In this document: positions 30,131 through 41,319 of the stretch, piece after piece
Layout: every line of letters begins with the position of its first letter
Numbering within the stretch: position 1 is the stretch's first letter
Source of the DNA: Nematopogon swammerdamellus
Taxonomy: Eukaryota > Arthropoda > Insecta > Lepidoptera > Adelidae
Reading direction: 5' to 3'
NCBI GenBank assembly: GCA_946902875.1
Contig: OX336348.1
Location: 11,619,741 to 11,683,740 of the forward strand
DNA length: 64,000 bases
Translations under genes and position numbers: made by a program
The notes under the pieces: generated by a model
Told to the model about the DNA's origin: nothing
The model's input: only the letters and a program-made list of their open reading frames with translations
The model's database searches: none

Positions 30131-32414
30131 CAAACAGGTATTTATAGAATTCTCCCATTTCAGATTGTACTAAATGTTTTGAAATACCAGGGTGTAAAAG
30201 AAAACGCTCATGAAAATGTTCAATACATGTTCTCATTTTCTTGGATCGACTATCTCTGGCAAAAAAGAAGAATTATAAAAATTATTTCCAATTTCGGTTC
30301 AATTTTTTCATTCCAAAACTTGTCTCTTTCTTTTTTTTTCCACAGTAATCCCTTCTTCGTTCAAAGAATGAAATAGGCAAATTTATTTTCAGCCACATGC
30401 ATCTGTCCTTGAACTTTATAATAATAATTAGCATTCCTCTTTAGAAATACGCGACGCTACTCAATCCAAAAAATGAATGATGCGAAAAAGCATCAAACCT
30501 CGCAACCTGCTGCGCTGCGATCGTCATAGTGTCCGCCGAGTGCGTGTGTGTGCGTGCGCCACGTAGACGCACGCACACAGAGACAAGTGAGCTCGGGCGG
30601 CTGGTATGTTTGTGTGCGTGACCAGCGTCGCCGCCAACAGCGACAGCAATAAGATGAAGAAAATCCTAAATTTGAAAACGCTTCGTAGTACACGATGCTC
30701 TTAACTATTATAGACATAACATAGGCGCAGCAACCAGACCCACCGCTTACTACCCACTCAAAATTCACTTCTATAGATCTTCAGTTGATGTTTGCTTCAA
30801 AATAATAAAATAATGCAATATAATATCGAAACTTTTTTAGAAATCTAGTTATTTATGTTTTGTAAATATTATGAAATGAAAATACAACTCACAGCTATGA
30901 CAGCTCTTCTTCTTTATAAATTGTTTCCTTTTATCACAGACTATCTAAGGATACTAGCGTCCTTTTATTATTGTGATTGTTTCATTTTTTTAAATAGTAA
31001 AATGTTAATTTGTAATGGATTTAATTACTTTAATTGAGTTATTCATTTGGTGCTAGCGTTTTTATTTTTAAATGTTTATAATGTGTTTGTAAAACACACT
31101 TGATATTAACTTTTATTTACGAAATAAAAGCTTATCTGAGTTGCTCTGAAAAGAGAATTTATTTTATTATTTACAGTTCACTTCCATTGCATGCATAAAT
31201 ATAAATGTTTTAAAGAACTTAACTACAAATCTTACCTGAAAAGAGAAACAACATTTTAAGCTAATATTTCACTATTTCTACAATTTTATATACACTCGTC
31301 TGCTAACTACACATAACCTCTCTGTTCCTTCTATCGTGCAGACAAACAAGCATGACCACAGATAACTAGTAATAGCATAGACCCGAGCATAGACCATACC
31401 ACAAACAATGCGAGGCAAACTGAATTAAAGTACTGAGTACATGTAACTTTATTTACATGTTTAAAATCATGTATCTACATTAATAGATATTTAGTTTAAT
31501 CGTAATCGTTTTTCTTAACACTTTTTTTAAGATTTCTCGTTTTCTAGATAAAGAATTGGGTTGATATTTTAAAGTTTAATAAAGAAATATATAACGATTT
31601 TTTTAACCATAAGTACCTAATTTTATTACCATCGGGCCCAAACATCCCCGTCTCCTTTGTGTAATAAACTAAGAGCTATGTCTAAAGATTAGAGTTGTAA
31701 AGATGCCGTTTTTTGCACTTTGATACGGATTTATTTGACTTAGGTACCGTGAAAAACGGAAAAATACGAAACGTATTTTCATATGAAATACTTGCTCTTT
31801 TCGCATTTTATTCCTGTTCTTTGCTTGAAACCAAAAAGTGAGTAGATAACCAAAGTTCGCATCGAACACCGTAAAACACGGAAAGATTCAACAGGAAAAG
31901 GGAATAGAGTCGCGAACAGCTCTATCGCAGAGAAGCCTATCATTTAAAAATTATGTAGGTACTCACAATACTTCTACTTCAACTATTTATCTATGCCGTA
32001 ACATAATTTCATAACATTTAATTATACGGTATTGTTTACCTTTTAGTAAATTGGTTGGTTAACTACTCAATAAATAGGAATATCTTATAATATCATACCT
32101 AATCATAAAACAAATTTACTTACTTGCCTAACTCAAATATGTATCAGATCGATGGTCTGCCTGCGTGTGATTTCCGTGCTGATGCTGACTAATGCCAGTT
32201 AAACTTTATTTATGTGATGAGATGACTGATGAGATGACAGATTAGCTGTCACATTTCCATCAATACTAAAGTCGCGTAAAAGAAGAAGATGATTATGTAT
32301 GACATTTCCGATTTCAAAATAATCATAGAAAAATAATATACCAAATAATCATTATTAAACTTTAAAACAATCGTTTCCATTAATATTCTTTTCTGAACTT
32401 GTATAGCATGCATG
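30131..32414. other. 2.3 kb without a recognisable gene
   Basis: AT-rich sequence with one GC-richer patch at 30510-30625 carrying gtgtgtgtgcgtgcg-like alternating purine-pyrimidine runs and an inverted gcgtgcg/cgcacgc pair. Frames of 60-100 codons are present but motif-free. This may be genuine host intergenic or intronic DNA. Confidence 0.4.
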
Positions 32415-32418
32415 CGTG

Positions 32419-32730
32419 AGTTAAGATGCCAGTTCACACGGCCGACCTTCCAAGCGGAAGGACCACCCACACATTTATCTAGAACTGCATGTTGCAGTTT
32501 CCAGTTATTATTGAGTAAAGATGTCGGTTCCCATGGTCGACCTTCCAAGCGAAGGACCACCCAGACATTTAGCTAGAACTGCATGTTCGCAGTTACCAGT
32601 TATTATTTAAGACCTGCCACCGTGCCCGGTGGCCATTCTCGTCTTCACACTTGTACCGTACACATTGTATCATTGTTCGAAATAAATAAATGTTTTTTAA
32701 AAGACAATTTATTCAAGTGGAAACTTAACT
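32419..32730 (+). repeat. errantivirus 5' LTR
   Basis: 312 bp starting AGTTAAGATG and ending AAACTTAACT. It contains two imperfect ~105-bp direct repeats (from ~32428 and ~32520) sharing gaccttccaagcg, aaggaccaccca and ctagaactgcatgtt. A poly(A) signal pair (aataaataaa) lies near 32681. No strong TATA box is evident; errantivirus LTRs often rely on an initiator. Confidence 0.92.
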
Positions 32731-32748
32731 GGCGCAGCCGGTAGGATA
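32730..32748 (+). promoter_or_regulatory. primer-binding site
   Basis: TGGCGCAGCCGGTAGGAT begins at the last base of the 5' LTR. It resembles the Ser-tRNA primer sites of 17.6/297-type errantiviruses with one apparent substitution. The tRNA identity is from memory and would need comparison with a tRNA set. Confidence 0.65.
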
Positions 32749-32984
32749 GCGGCACCGTAAAGACCTTCAAATTCAGTGACTTCGGGAGTGTATCAACACA
32801 TTAGCCGCTATTCAAACCTACAAATAAATAAGTTATCTTCCACGAGTTAACTACAGACGCACCGCGTACGAGTGACCCTGGAACGAGAATCCCTGGTGGA
32901 GCATGGGAGTAGTGGCTTACTGGTGAGTAGACCTTTTTCACTAGTTCCCTTACTTCTCCCTTCTCTCCGCCTTGTAGTGAACGT

Positions 32985-33230
32985 GTGTACCCTAAAATTC
33001 GGGATAATCTTCAAACTAAGATTTATTTAAGTGTACCCTAAAATTCGGGATAATCTTCAAACTAAGATTTATTTAAGTGTACCCTAAAATTCGGGATAAT
33101 CTTCAAACTAAGATTTATTTAAGTAGACCCTAGACTTCGGGATAATTTTTAAACTAAGATTTATTTAAGTATACCCTAAACCTCGGGATAACCTCTAAAT
33201 TGGTTTAATTAGTTACCCTAAAATTCGGGC
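32985..33230 (+). repeat. 46-bp tandem array in the errantivirus leader
   Basis: Units with accctaaaattcgggataat and aaactaagatttatttaagt start at 32985, 33031, 33077, 33123, 33169 and a degenerate one at ~33211. Spacing is 46 bp except the last (42 bp). The first three units are almost identical. It lies between primer site and gag, where Drosophila gypsy carries its Su(Hw) insulator array; similarity of position only. Confidence 0.85.
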
Positions 33231-33278
33231 TTAAGCTTAGTTTTCGATTATTAGTAGTACTAGTAATACCTAGCAGAA

Positions 33279-34379
33279 ATGGCGGAGGAAGCGCCTAGGG
33301 AACAGTTAAACATAGTTCCATCAGAGCTGGCGAAACTCATCCCTAACTTCGACGGGGAGCGATCGCAGCTAAATTTATTTTTACAAAAATGTGAATACAT
33401 TATAAATGCCTACCGCGGGCAGGGCCACGCCCAAGGTATATATATATACCACTTAATCACAAGTAAACTAAGAGGCGCCGCAGCGGCTCTCATCGGCGAG
33501 AGAAGCGATATAATAACGTGGACCGAATTAAGAGAACTATTCAAGCAACATTTCGGCGATCCTCGCAGCGAGGACTGCCTCGCACTCGAGTTGGAGTCAG
33601 TCAAGCGCAATCAGGGGGAGCCCTGGCTTGACCTCGCCAACAGAATTCAAAGGGTGAAAAACACCCTCCTATCAAAGGTAAACCAGAGTGAAGAGGATGC
33701 AAATATTAGAACTAGCAAACAAACTATATATAACAACACTGCGCTTAACGCATTCCTCTATAACTTGCCACCAAGCATGGTCAGGACCGTGCGTTTGACC
33801 AAACCCTCCAGCCTGGAGGACGCCCTCAGCGTGGTCCTCGAAGAGGACAACTTTCAGAAAACTTACGACACAAAACACAACCTCCTCCGTCCGAGGCACA
33901 AACCCCCACAAGGCAGTGTGGCCCCACGCCCATCGACCTCTCAAAAACCCTTTTCACAAGGTCAGGAAGCCCGAACGTACAACCCTAATAAGGGTGTGCC
34001 TCAACATCGTCCCCAATACAATAGCCAGTTCCGTCAGCAAAACCAGAATCAATACCGCAATCTTAGCTACGGCCAACACAATCAGCAGAACCCAAGAGGC
34101 CAATTCAACCCTCAAGGTTCGCAACAGGCGCGTAACTCGGACGTAACAATGCGCACTCTACCACCGAGGCAGCCAGCCCCACAACCTCCGCGACAAAATG
34201 GAGTCCGTGCGGAAGAACTGTTCAACCTCGACCAGGACGCATCGTGCACAGACGATCGTGAGGAAGCGACGCACAACGAAAACGATTCGTACGAAGACGA
34301 GCCGTACGAAGACGACCAACAATATCTACAAGACGAAAATTTTCAGAGCAGAGCCTCAGGACGGCTCGAATATACCTAA
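33279..34379 (+). CDS. gag: errantivirus Gag
   Basis: 366 codons from the ATG in agaaATGGC. Gag forms the particle shell. Residues ~10-200 have the helical capsid-like character of Gypsy-type gag (for example LIPNFDGERSQLNLFLQKCE near residue 20). A Gln/Asn/Pro-rich stretch occupies ~215-300, and an acidic Asp/Glu/Tyr-rich tail ~315-360. I see no CCHC zinc knuckle, which agrees with many errantivirus Gag proteins. The frame is intact. Near its end it holds a slippery site for a -1 shift into pol. Confidence 0.88.
   Translation: MAEEAPREQLNIVPSELAKLIPNFDGERSQLNLFLQKCEYIINAYRGQGHAQGIYIYHLITSKLRGAAAALIGERSDIITWTELRELFKQHFGDPRSEDCLALELESVKRNQGEPWLDLANRIQRVKNTLLSKVNQSEEDANIRTSKQTIYNNTALNAFLYNLPPSMVRTVRLTKPSSLEDALSVVLEEDNFQKTYDTKHNLLRPRHKPPQGSVAPRPSTSQKPFSQGQEARTYNPNKGVPQHRPQYNSQFRQQNQNQYRNLSYGQHNQQNPRGQFNPQGSQQARNSDVTMRTLPPRQPAPQPPRQNGVRAEELFNLDQDASCTDDREEATHNENDSYEDEPYEDDQQYLQDENFQSRASGRLEYT
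34337..34343 (+). promoter_or_regulatory. gag-pol -1 frameshift slippery heptamer
   Basis: The gag codons read A-AAT-TTT here, a heptamer of the X-XXY-YYZ form. Pol lies in the -1 frame relative to gag and is open across this point, with gag ending only 36 bases later. This matches how gypsy-type elements express Pol. Downstream stimulatory RNA structure was not assessed. Confidence 0.65.
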
Positions 34380-37042
34380 ACTACAATAAAAACTTAAAAT
34401 TGCCCCATATCTACTTACCTGAGATACAAGGCAAATTTCTTATAGATACGGGTAGCACAAGGTCATTTTTAAACCCTTCAGTGTTGCAAAAACACTCCAT
34501 TCTCCTAGACTATAAATACAGCGAGCCATTCGAGGTGACAAGCACCCACGCCACCAGTAGGCATAACGAGGTATTAATCATCCCTCTCTTCAAAACATTC
34601 CAATGCAAGGATTTTCATAAATTCTTCATATATGAAGTGGACCCCAGATACGACGGTGTAATAGGGGCCGACCTACTAGAACAACTAGACTCCACTATAG
34701 ATATGACTACGAAAACGCTTCGCACCAAGAATACTTCAATCCCCATGCGATACACCCCACAAGAAAGGGAATACATATTGCCGCCTCGTTCGAGCAAACA
34801 TGTAACCCTACCCGTCAACGTGACCGATGGCGAAGCGATAATGCGAGGCAAGATGTTCTCGGAAGGAGTCGTAATGCCGACCACACTCGTCAAGTGCACG
34901 GATAGTCAAGTTAACACGATTATTCATAACTATACAGATGAGACAGTGACGCTCACAGTAACAGCCCCATTCATTGTAGAACCGTATATCAAGTTACAAC
35001 AAGTGGAATCAAATAATTTAGACATTGGCGATTCTCAAGTAGAACAAATACTTCAAGAAAACTTACAGAAGCTCCGATTAGACCACATGAATGCCGAAGA
35101 AAGAAGATACATACATCGCATTTGCAAGGAATATAAGGACATTTTCTATACAGAAAAACTACCCCTCACTTTCTCAAATCAAGTGAAACATAGAATCCAG
35201 ACAAAGAATGAGGACCCAATCTACTCGAGACCCTACAGGCAACCCCCGGCTCAGACCGAAGAAATTAAGCGCCAAGTCCAAAAACTTTTGAAGGACAACG
35301 TGATAACCGAATCGAGTTCACCATGGAGCTCTCCAGTCCACCTAGTTCCCAAGAAAGCTGACGCATCGGGTCAACAGAAATGGAGAATGGTCATCGATTA
35401 CAGGAGGCTGAACGAAATCACAGTGGACGACAAGTATCCACTACCACACATAACAGATCTATTTGACAAATTGGGACGAAGCACGTACTTTACCACCTTA
35501 GACCTCGCCAGCGGCTACCATCAGATAGAAGTGGAGCCGCAAGACCGCGCCAAGACCGCCTTCAGTACGCAATCTGGCCATTATGAATTTAACAGGCTCT
35601 CCTTTGGCCTGAAAACAGCCCCTGCAACATTCCAACGCGTAATGGACCATGTCCTGCGAGGCCTGCAAGGACCAGATTGTTTGGTATACCTAGACGATAT
35701 AATCATTTTCTCTACTAGCCTACAAGAGCATTTAGAAAAACTGCGAAGAGTCTTTCAACGCCTGCGCGACACGAATCTGAAAGTACAGTTGGATAAATCC
35801 GACTTCTTAAAGAAGGAAGTTCTATACTTGGGACATACCATCACAGAAAATGGACTTAAACCAAATGATGACAAAATCGCTGCAGTACTCAACTATCCAA
35901 TACCTAAAACAGTAACCGAGATTAAGGCCTTCCTTGGCCTAGTCGGCTATTATAGACGTTTCATTCAGGACTTCGCTAAGGTAACCAAACCCCTAACCAC
36001 ATGCCTAAAGAAAGGGCGAAAAATAGAATTCAACGAAGAATACATACAAGCCTTCAACGAATGCAAGATGTTATTAACAAACGCACCCTTGCTTCAGTTT
36101 CCCGACTTCGAGAAACCCTTTATCTTGACTACGGATGCTTCCAACGTGGCAATTGGAGCCGTTCTTTCTCAAGGAAACCCTGGAAGCGACAAACCCATAG
36201 CCTTCGCCAGCCGTACGCTCAGCGATACGGAGTGCCGATACAGCACGATAGAAACGGAACTTCTCGCAATCATATGGGCTGTTAAACATTTCAGACCATA
36301 TCTGTATGGCACCAAATTCAAAATCTGCACAGATCATAAACCCCTCCAGTGGCTATACTCTCTGAAAGAACCTAACTGTAAGCTGACGCGCTGGAGACTA
36401 CGACTCATGGAATATGACTTCGAAATCGTCTACAAGAAAGGAAAGCAAAACTCCAATGCGGACGCGTTATCTAGGATAAGAGTCAACGCACTAGACGGAG
36501 ACGACCTAATGTCACTTGCCGTGAACCCCGACGACGAAGATCAGGAGCAGCAGCTGAGAGATATACAACAGCTGCTAGACGAAGGACGAGACGAGGAGAT
36601 ACAAAGGATCAGCAGAGAAATGGACACATTTGATGAGGAAGCGATGCCAAGGAATAATGCACCGCCTTCCGTGGAAATGATAGAAATCTTAGATGAGGAC
36701 TCAGCCGAAAAACCTATAGAAGAAACACCGACAAGCGATGACATAGCCACCGCCCACTCCGTATCCAACAGAGAACACGATGGGATACCGATCCTCCGCG
36801 AAGCCATAGATACCAAACCAAACCAAATACTAGTGTATACATGGCTGAAGGACAAAATGACGGTGAAGGATCTGTCGATCCCCAAACAAAGAATATTAGA
36901 AGTCCATCTCCCAACAGACAATGAGGACCTGGTAAAACAATTCCTGAAAGAATACGTGGACTATAAAAAAAAATATTACATATACTTTGAGTCAGAAAAA
37001 CATCGAGTAATATTCTCAAGAGTAGTAACAAGGCTTTTCTAA
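34344..37042 (+). CDS. pol: errantivirus Pol, part 1: protease, reverse transcriptase, RNase H
   Basis: Open in the -1 frame from the slippery site to a TAA at 37040-37042. The aspartic protease carries FLIDTGSTRSF near its start (about 34437). The RT domain has LDLASGYHQIEV, LSFGLKTAPATFQRV and the YLDD box near 35690. RNase H starts at ILTTDAS (about 36127), with TIETELLAI and CTDHKPLQWL. A low-complexity acidic linker follows (36500-36720), where errantiviruses also have an RNase H-integrase tether. A single nonsense codon at 37040 separates this part from the integrase in the same frame. Confidence 0.88.
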
Positions 37043-38227
37043 AAGGATACCCAAAACCTAGTTGAATGTACTGAACGTGTCGTAAATATAACTGACGAAG
37101 CAGGCCAAAGAGACTTGATAGCCAAATACCATGAAGGTAAAACCTGTCATCGAGGTATAAACGAAACTCTGCCTCGCCTAAAACGAGACTACTACTGGAA
37201 CAACATGCGAGAGACGATTGCAGCAAGGATTAACGCTTGCGAACCATGTAGGCGCATGAAATACGACAGGAAGCCTATCAAACCATACCTACAGCTGACT
37301 CACACGCAAGAGAAGCCGTTTGAAGAACTATTTATTGACGTATTCACTATAGAAGCGACACACTTCCTGACTATTGTAGATGCATTCAGCAAATTGGGAC
37401 AGGCTATACCGATACCCGATAGAACCGCCCCCCAAATAGTTAGAAGCCTAATCAAGTACTTCTCAATGTACGGGGTACCCAATAAAATTAATTCAGATCC
37501 AGGGAAAGAGTTCGATAATGAACTACTTAAGGAACTCCTATTACTTTATAAGATTGAATGCCATGTGACCACACCAAATAACCCGAACTCTACCTCGATT
37601 GTGGAACGGTTCCACAGCACACTAACTGAAATATATCGCCTGGCAAAGTACGAGCGTAAAGAAACGGACGTGTCATCAGTAATGACTTACGCAATAATGG
37701 CATACAATAATACCATACATACAGCCACCCAACTAACACCATTTGAGGTTGTATTTGGCCACACTGATTCAAAGAATGCATTCGATATAGAAAGAGAGAA
37801 ACACCTAATGCAAAAATTGGTACAGGATCACAGAAAAAGATTAACAATAATATACGAAGGAATAAGTGAAAATATGGCAAAGGATAAACGAAAGGTCCTG
37901 GAAAAAAGAGGAGGTGAAAATCCCCCAGAAGTTAAGGAAGATGATGTGATCTACATGAAAACAACCAGAACTAGAAAAGGAAAGGACAAACCTAGGTTTG
38001 AAAAGGCGGATGTCACCGGGACACCGGCAAAAAATATAGTGCCAGTCAAGCTGAGAACTAGACCAACAAAAGTCCACTTACGCAACGTTAAACGACCTCC
38101 ACAGGTGGTGGGCGGCGATGCTGTCGCTGGCCCTAGCGATTCTGGGAAGCACCAGCCGTCTGGAAGACCTCAACGGCAACCCCGGACTACTGCCCCTCAG
38201 ACTGGGTCAAGCTCGGATTCAGAATGA
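37043..38227 (+). pseudogene. pol: errantivirus Pol, part 2: integrase, downstream of an in-frame stop
   Basis: It continues in the same frame as part 1 directly after TAA 37040-37042. The zinc-binding HHCC module has His at ~37129 and ~37147 and CEPC at ~37237-37248. The catalytic triad fits DD35E: Asp at 37337, Asp at 37496, Glu at 37604, with 35 residues between the last two. The C-terminal DNA-binding part is basic. It ends at TGA 38225-38227 and overlaps the start of env by ~110 bp. All catalytic residues persist; only the upstream stop prevents its translation as part of Pol. Confidence 0.85.
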
Positions 38228-39860
38228 GAAGTGGCACATTCTTAGGATAGTAAATCTAGATGACATAAGCTCAGATTTAGAATACAGCATAGATAAGTAT
38301 AACCACTTAGATAATATAATCATACAACATAAGACTTACCTTAAAGAATTTTTAGGACTAAAGAACCAAGCGGATTTCCTGAAGCAATTGGCTATTGATA
38401 AATTGGAACAACTGTTGCCCAACAGACGCGCAAGGCGTGGACTAATAAACCCTCTTGGTTCTCTAATTAAGTTGGTGACGGGAAATTTAGATATTAATGA
38501 TGCTGAGCATTACGAAAAAATGATTCAACAGGTTAGTAATAGGCAAAGCATAGAAAATAGGAAGATTACACTTATTGCACGTTTTATTAATAAGTCTATT
38601 AACAGCACCGAAATCCTTAATCAAGATATCATCACCCTAGACAAAAGGTTACAACGTATAGAGTCTATCGTAGAAGAAGTAAACACAGATGTCATATAAA
38701 TCTTTTATTACGTAAATATACTAACCACATATAATCAAATTATGAGTAAGTTTAGAACAATATACACACAACTTAACGTAATCGAAACTGCCGTGGCCTT
38801 CAGCAAGCTTAACACACTGCACCAATCTATTGTAAACACCACAGACCTTCTTAAAATCCTACAAGATATCGAAAAAACTGAAACGCTAACATTCGCAGCT
38901 AATAGAGAAAACTTGATTAAAATCGAACAAAATATTATTGTCAAAGCGTATTCAAAGGGTCCAAAGATAGTATTTATTCTAGAAATACCCCTTATAGAGA
39001 GGGATACATACGTATACTACAAGGTCATTCCAATTCCCATTTACAATCCCAAAACCCAGCAAACTCATATAATTATCCCAGAATTCCCCTACCTACTAGT
39101 GAATGGGTTGAAATACAAGTCTGTCGTGAAACCATGCGAGACCTTAGAGGGAAAATATTACCTGTGCCGACTCGAGGAAGAGGCACCATACACCAGAGGA
39201 AGCTGCATCGAAGATCTAATGAAGTACCACTCCAACCTATCGTCCTGTGAGTTACACCGAGTCGAGATCGAGGAGGTGAAAGCTCATGCCATCTCTGGAA
39301 ACCGCTGGTTAATATACACACGGAAGGAGTCCGTCATGTCGGAGATATGCAGTAACGAGATACACAACAAACTACTGAGGGGTACATACCTCCTCTCAGA
39401 CATCGGACCCTGCGAGATCACCATCGGCGATATCAAGATCAGACCGACACATTCTACAGACATGCAGACCGTGGAGCAGACCCCTGCCGTCCTGCTACAC
39501 CTACAAGCACCAGGAGACCCCCAGCAAAGGCTAGGACTAGCCCGCACAAAACCCATTAGTTTAAAAAAAATCAACCTAGATGATCTTAAGCTATTACAAC
39601 ATGCAGTGGAAAGTGAAGATATTCCGGACATTGTGAACACTAGATCTATAAGCCTCGGCACTATAATATTGTATGTCTCTGCTTTAATCACACTGTTTAT
39701 TTATCTGTTTTATAAATTTAACCTTATTGCATATTGTACGAGAAATCCTCGGAGTCTAAAAACAGCCCCTGCGGATTTCTCACTTAAGGAGGGAGGAGTT
39801 AAGATGCCAGTTCACACGGCAGACCTTCTAAGCGGAAGGACCACCCACACATTTATCTAG
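38118..39860 (+). pseudogene. env: errantivirus Env, with one in-frame stop
   Basis: One frame runs from ATG 38118 to TAG 39858-39860, broken once by TAA at 38697-38699. The family (related to baculovirus F proteins) mediates membrane fusion. Visible parts: a short hydrophobic start, a furin-type RARR cleavage motif at about residues 104-107 followed directly by a GLINPLGS-type fusion-peptide start, Cys-rich ectodomain, and a C-terminal membrane anchor of ~20 hydrophobic residues encoded at ~39655-39715. The frame ends inside the 3' LTR. Env messages of errantiviruses are spliced; a leader exon may supply the true start. Confidence 0.85.
39785..39796 (+). promoter_or_regulatory. polypurine tract
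   Basis: aaggagggagg lies immediately upstream of the 3' LTR first base at 39797 and is the expected plus-strand primer for reverse transcription. Confidence 0.85.
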
Positions 39861-40108
39861 AACTGCATGTTGCAGTTTCCAGTTATTATTGAGTAAAGAT
39901 ATCGGTTCCCATGGTCGACCTTCCAAGCGAAGGACCACCCAGACATTTAGCTAGAACTGCATGTTCGCAGTTACCAGTTATTATTTAAGACCTGCCACCG
40001 TGCCCGGTGGCCATTCTCGTCTTCACACTTGTACCGCACACATTGTATCATTGTTCGAAATAAATAAATGTTTTTTAAAAGACAATTTATTCAAGTGGAA
40101 ACTTAACT
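39797..40108 (+). repeat. errantivirus 3' LTR
   Basis: 312 bp, identical in length to the 5' LTR. Four differences are seen: ggccgacc/ggcagacc, cttccaag/cttctaag, agatgtcgg/agatatcgg and accgtacac/accgcacac. Confidence 0.92.
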
Positions 40109-40112
40109 CGTG

Positions 40113-41319
40113 CAACAAACCTAAAGTTCTAATGTCACTTGAATTTGACTCTTAAAATGAATGTTTTAGGTACTAAAATACGGCAGCACCGTGATTTGCC
40201 GACAAACGCCGACAAAGGAATGGGCTTAACGCGCGGTTTTCTTTAAAGACGCGCGGCTTCCTTTGAAGGCGCGCGGCTTTCTTTGCTACGCGGCAGTCGG
40301 CACCGCTCTTTGTTTCCCAAGAGCGGTGCCGACTGCAGCGTAGCATGCAATTTTGTGTTCTATGTATATCTGTCTAAGAATCATATTGCAATTACTTGTG
40401 AAGGCACGAAGCAAGAAGTCCATTTCGTCAAGCTAAGATGAACCTAATAATTAAGACAAGATTATCTAAAATTCGTTGTACTTTTGAAGCGTTGACGCCG
40501 GCCGCTGTTGAACCTACGTAAAATGATTTTTTTTTACGTAGGTTCGGTTCGACAGTGCAATTTTATTTTTCATTCGTTTCTCGTCTGTCTTTACGTTCTG
40601 GCGGTTCGAGCACGTTTGTATTTGTATTGTAGCACTCACGTCACGACTACCAACCCAGTCGGCTACAATTTGAGCCTACCACCTAGTAAGGGGCAATCTT
40701 TGTTTTAATTTGTGTTTTATAGGGTTCCGTATCCGTCGTACGGTACCCTATTACTAAGCCTACGCCGTCTGTCTGTCTGTCTGTTTGTCCGTCTGTCCGA
40801 GGGCTGTATCTCTTGAGCCGTAATAGGTAGGTACCCCGTGAAAATTTTCACATAATAGGTATGTTTTATTATCAGGGATCGGAATTAGGTAGAGTGATTT
40901 GGTACGCGTTCGCGAGAGGATATAATATGGAGTTGTTAAAACCAGCACTTTGTATGGGAATTCTGAAAATTTCCTGGGAAATTTCCGAGACTGGATTTTT
41001 CTTCGGGATCGTATTTATTGACTAAATACAAGCTTATTTTGTTCTTAGATGATTTTCTCTAGAGTGGCCGCTTATGGAGATGTAATTTTTTTCATAAATT
41101 TTTATTTCTACTCAATTTACAGGAAAACAGGGGAAGCTGTGATAAAATAATCTAAGAGTGTATCGAACTGCTTACAAAACAAGACCTAATTTGTTGTCGT
41201 ACCATCATTGGTTCTCGATTTATTGCTCGCCGCGATTCTGAATTATCCAAGGACAGCATTTGTATGGAAAGCTCCGCCCCCTTTCCTGATTTAATTTCTC
41301 GAATGTTGATATTTTTTCG
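40113..41319. other. no gene; short hairpins and a dispersed repeat
   Basis: 40230-40290 has three ~20-bp tandem copies of gcgcggcttcctttgaag. 40285-40310 and 40319-40344 form a 26-bp near-perfect hairpin (gctacgcggcagtcggcacc). Around 40513-40545 aacctacgtaaaa pairs with ttttacgtaggtt. 40715-40860 is a minus-oriented copy of the dispersed repeat at 29937-30117. No coding region was recognised. Confidence 0.5.

Larger units (their letters stand above)
32415..40112 (+). mobile_element. endogenous errantivirus (Gypsy-type LTR retrovirus of insects)
   Basis: A complete provirus of 7,690 bp (32419-40108) flanked by a 4-bp target duplication, CGTG, at 32415-32418 and 40109-40112. The order is LTR, primer-binding site, leader with tandem repeats, gag, pol, env, polypurine tract, LTR. 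LTR ends AGTTAAG...CTTAACT, the env ORF and a Ser-tRNA-like primer site place it near the 17.6/297/ZAM/TED group. The two LTRs differ at four positions by my reading (98.7% identical), so the insertion is young. One stop each in pol and env disables this copy as it stands. Confidence 0.92.

Noticed and set aside
34615..34899. Minus-strand frames inside pol and gag
   Set aside because: They are shadows of the errantivirus coding frames without motifs of their own.
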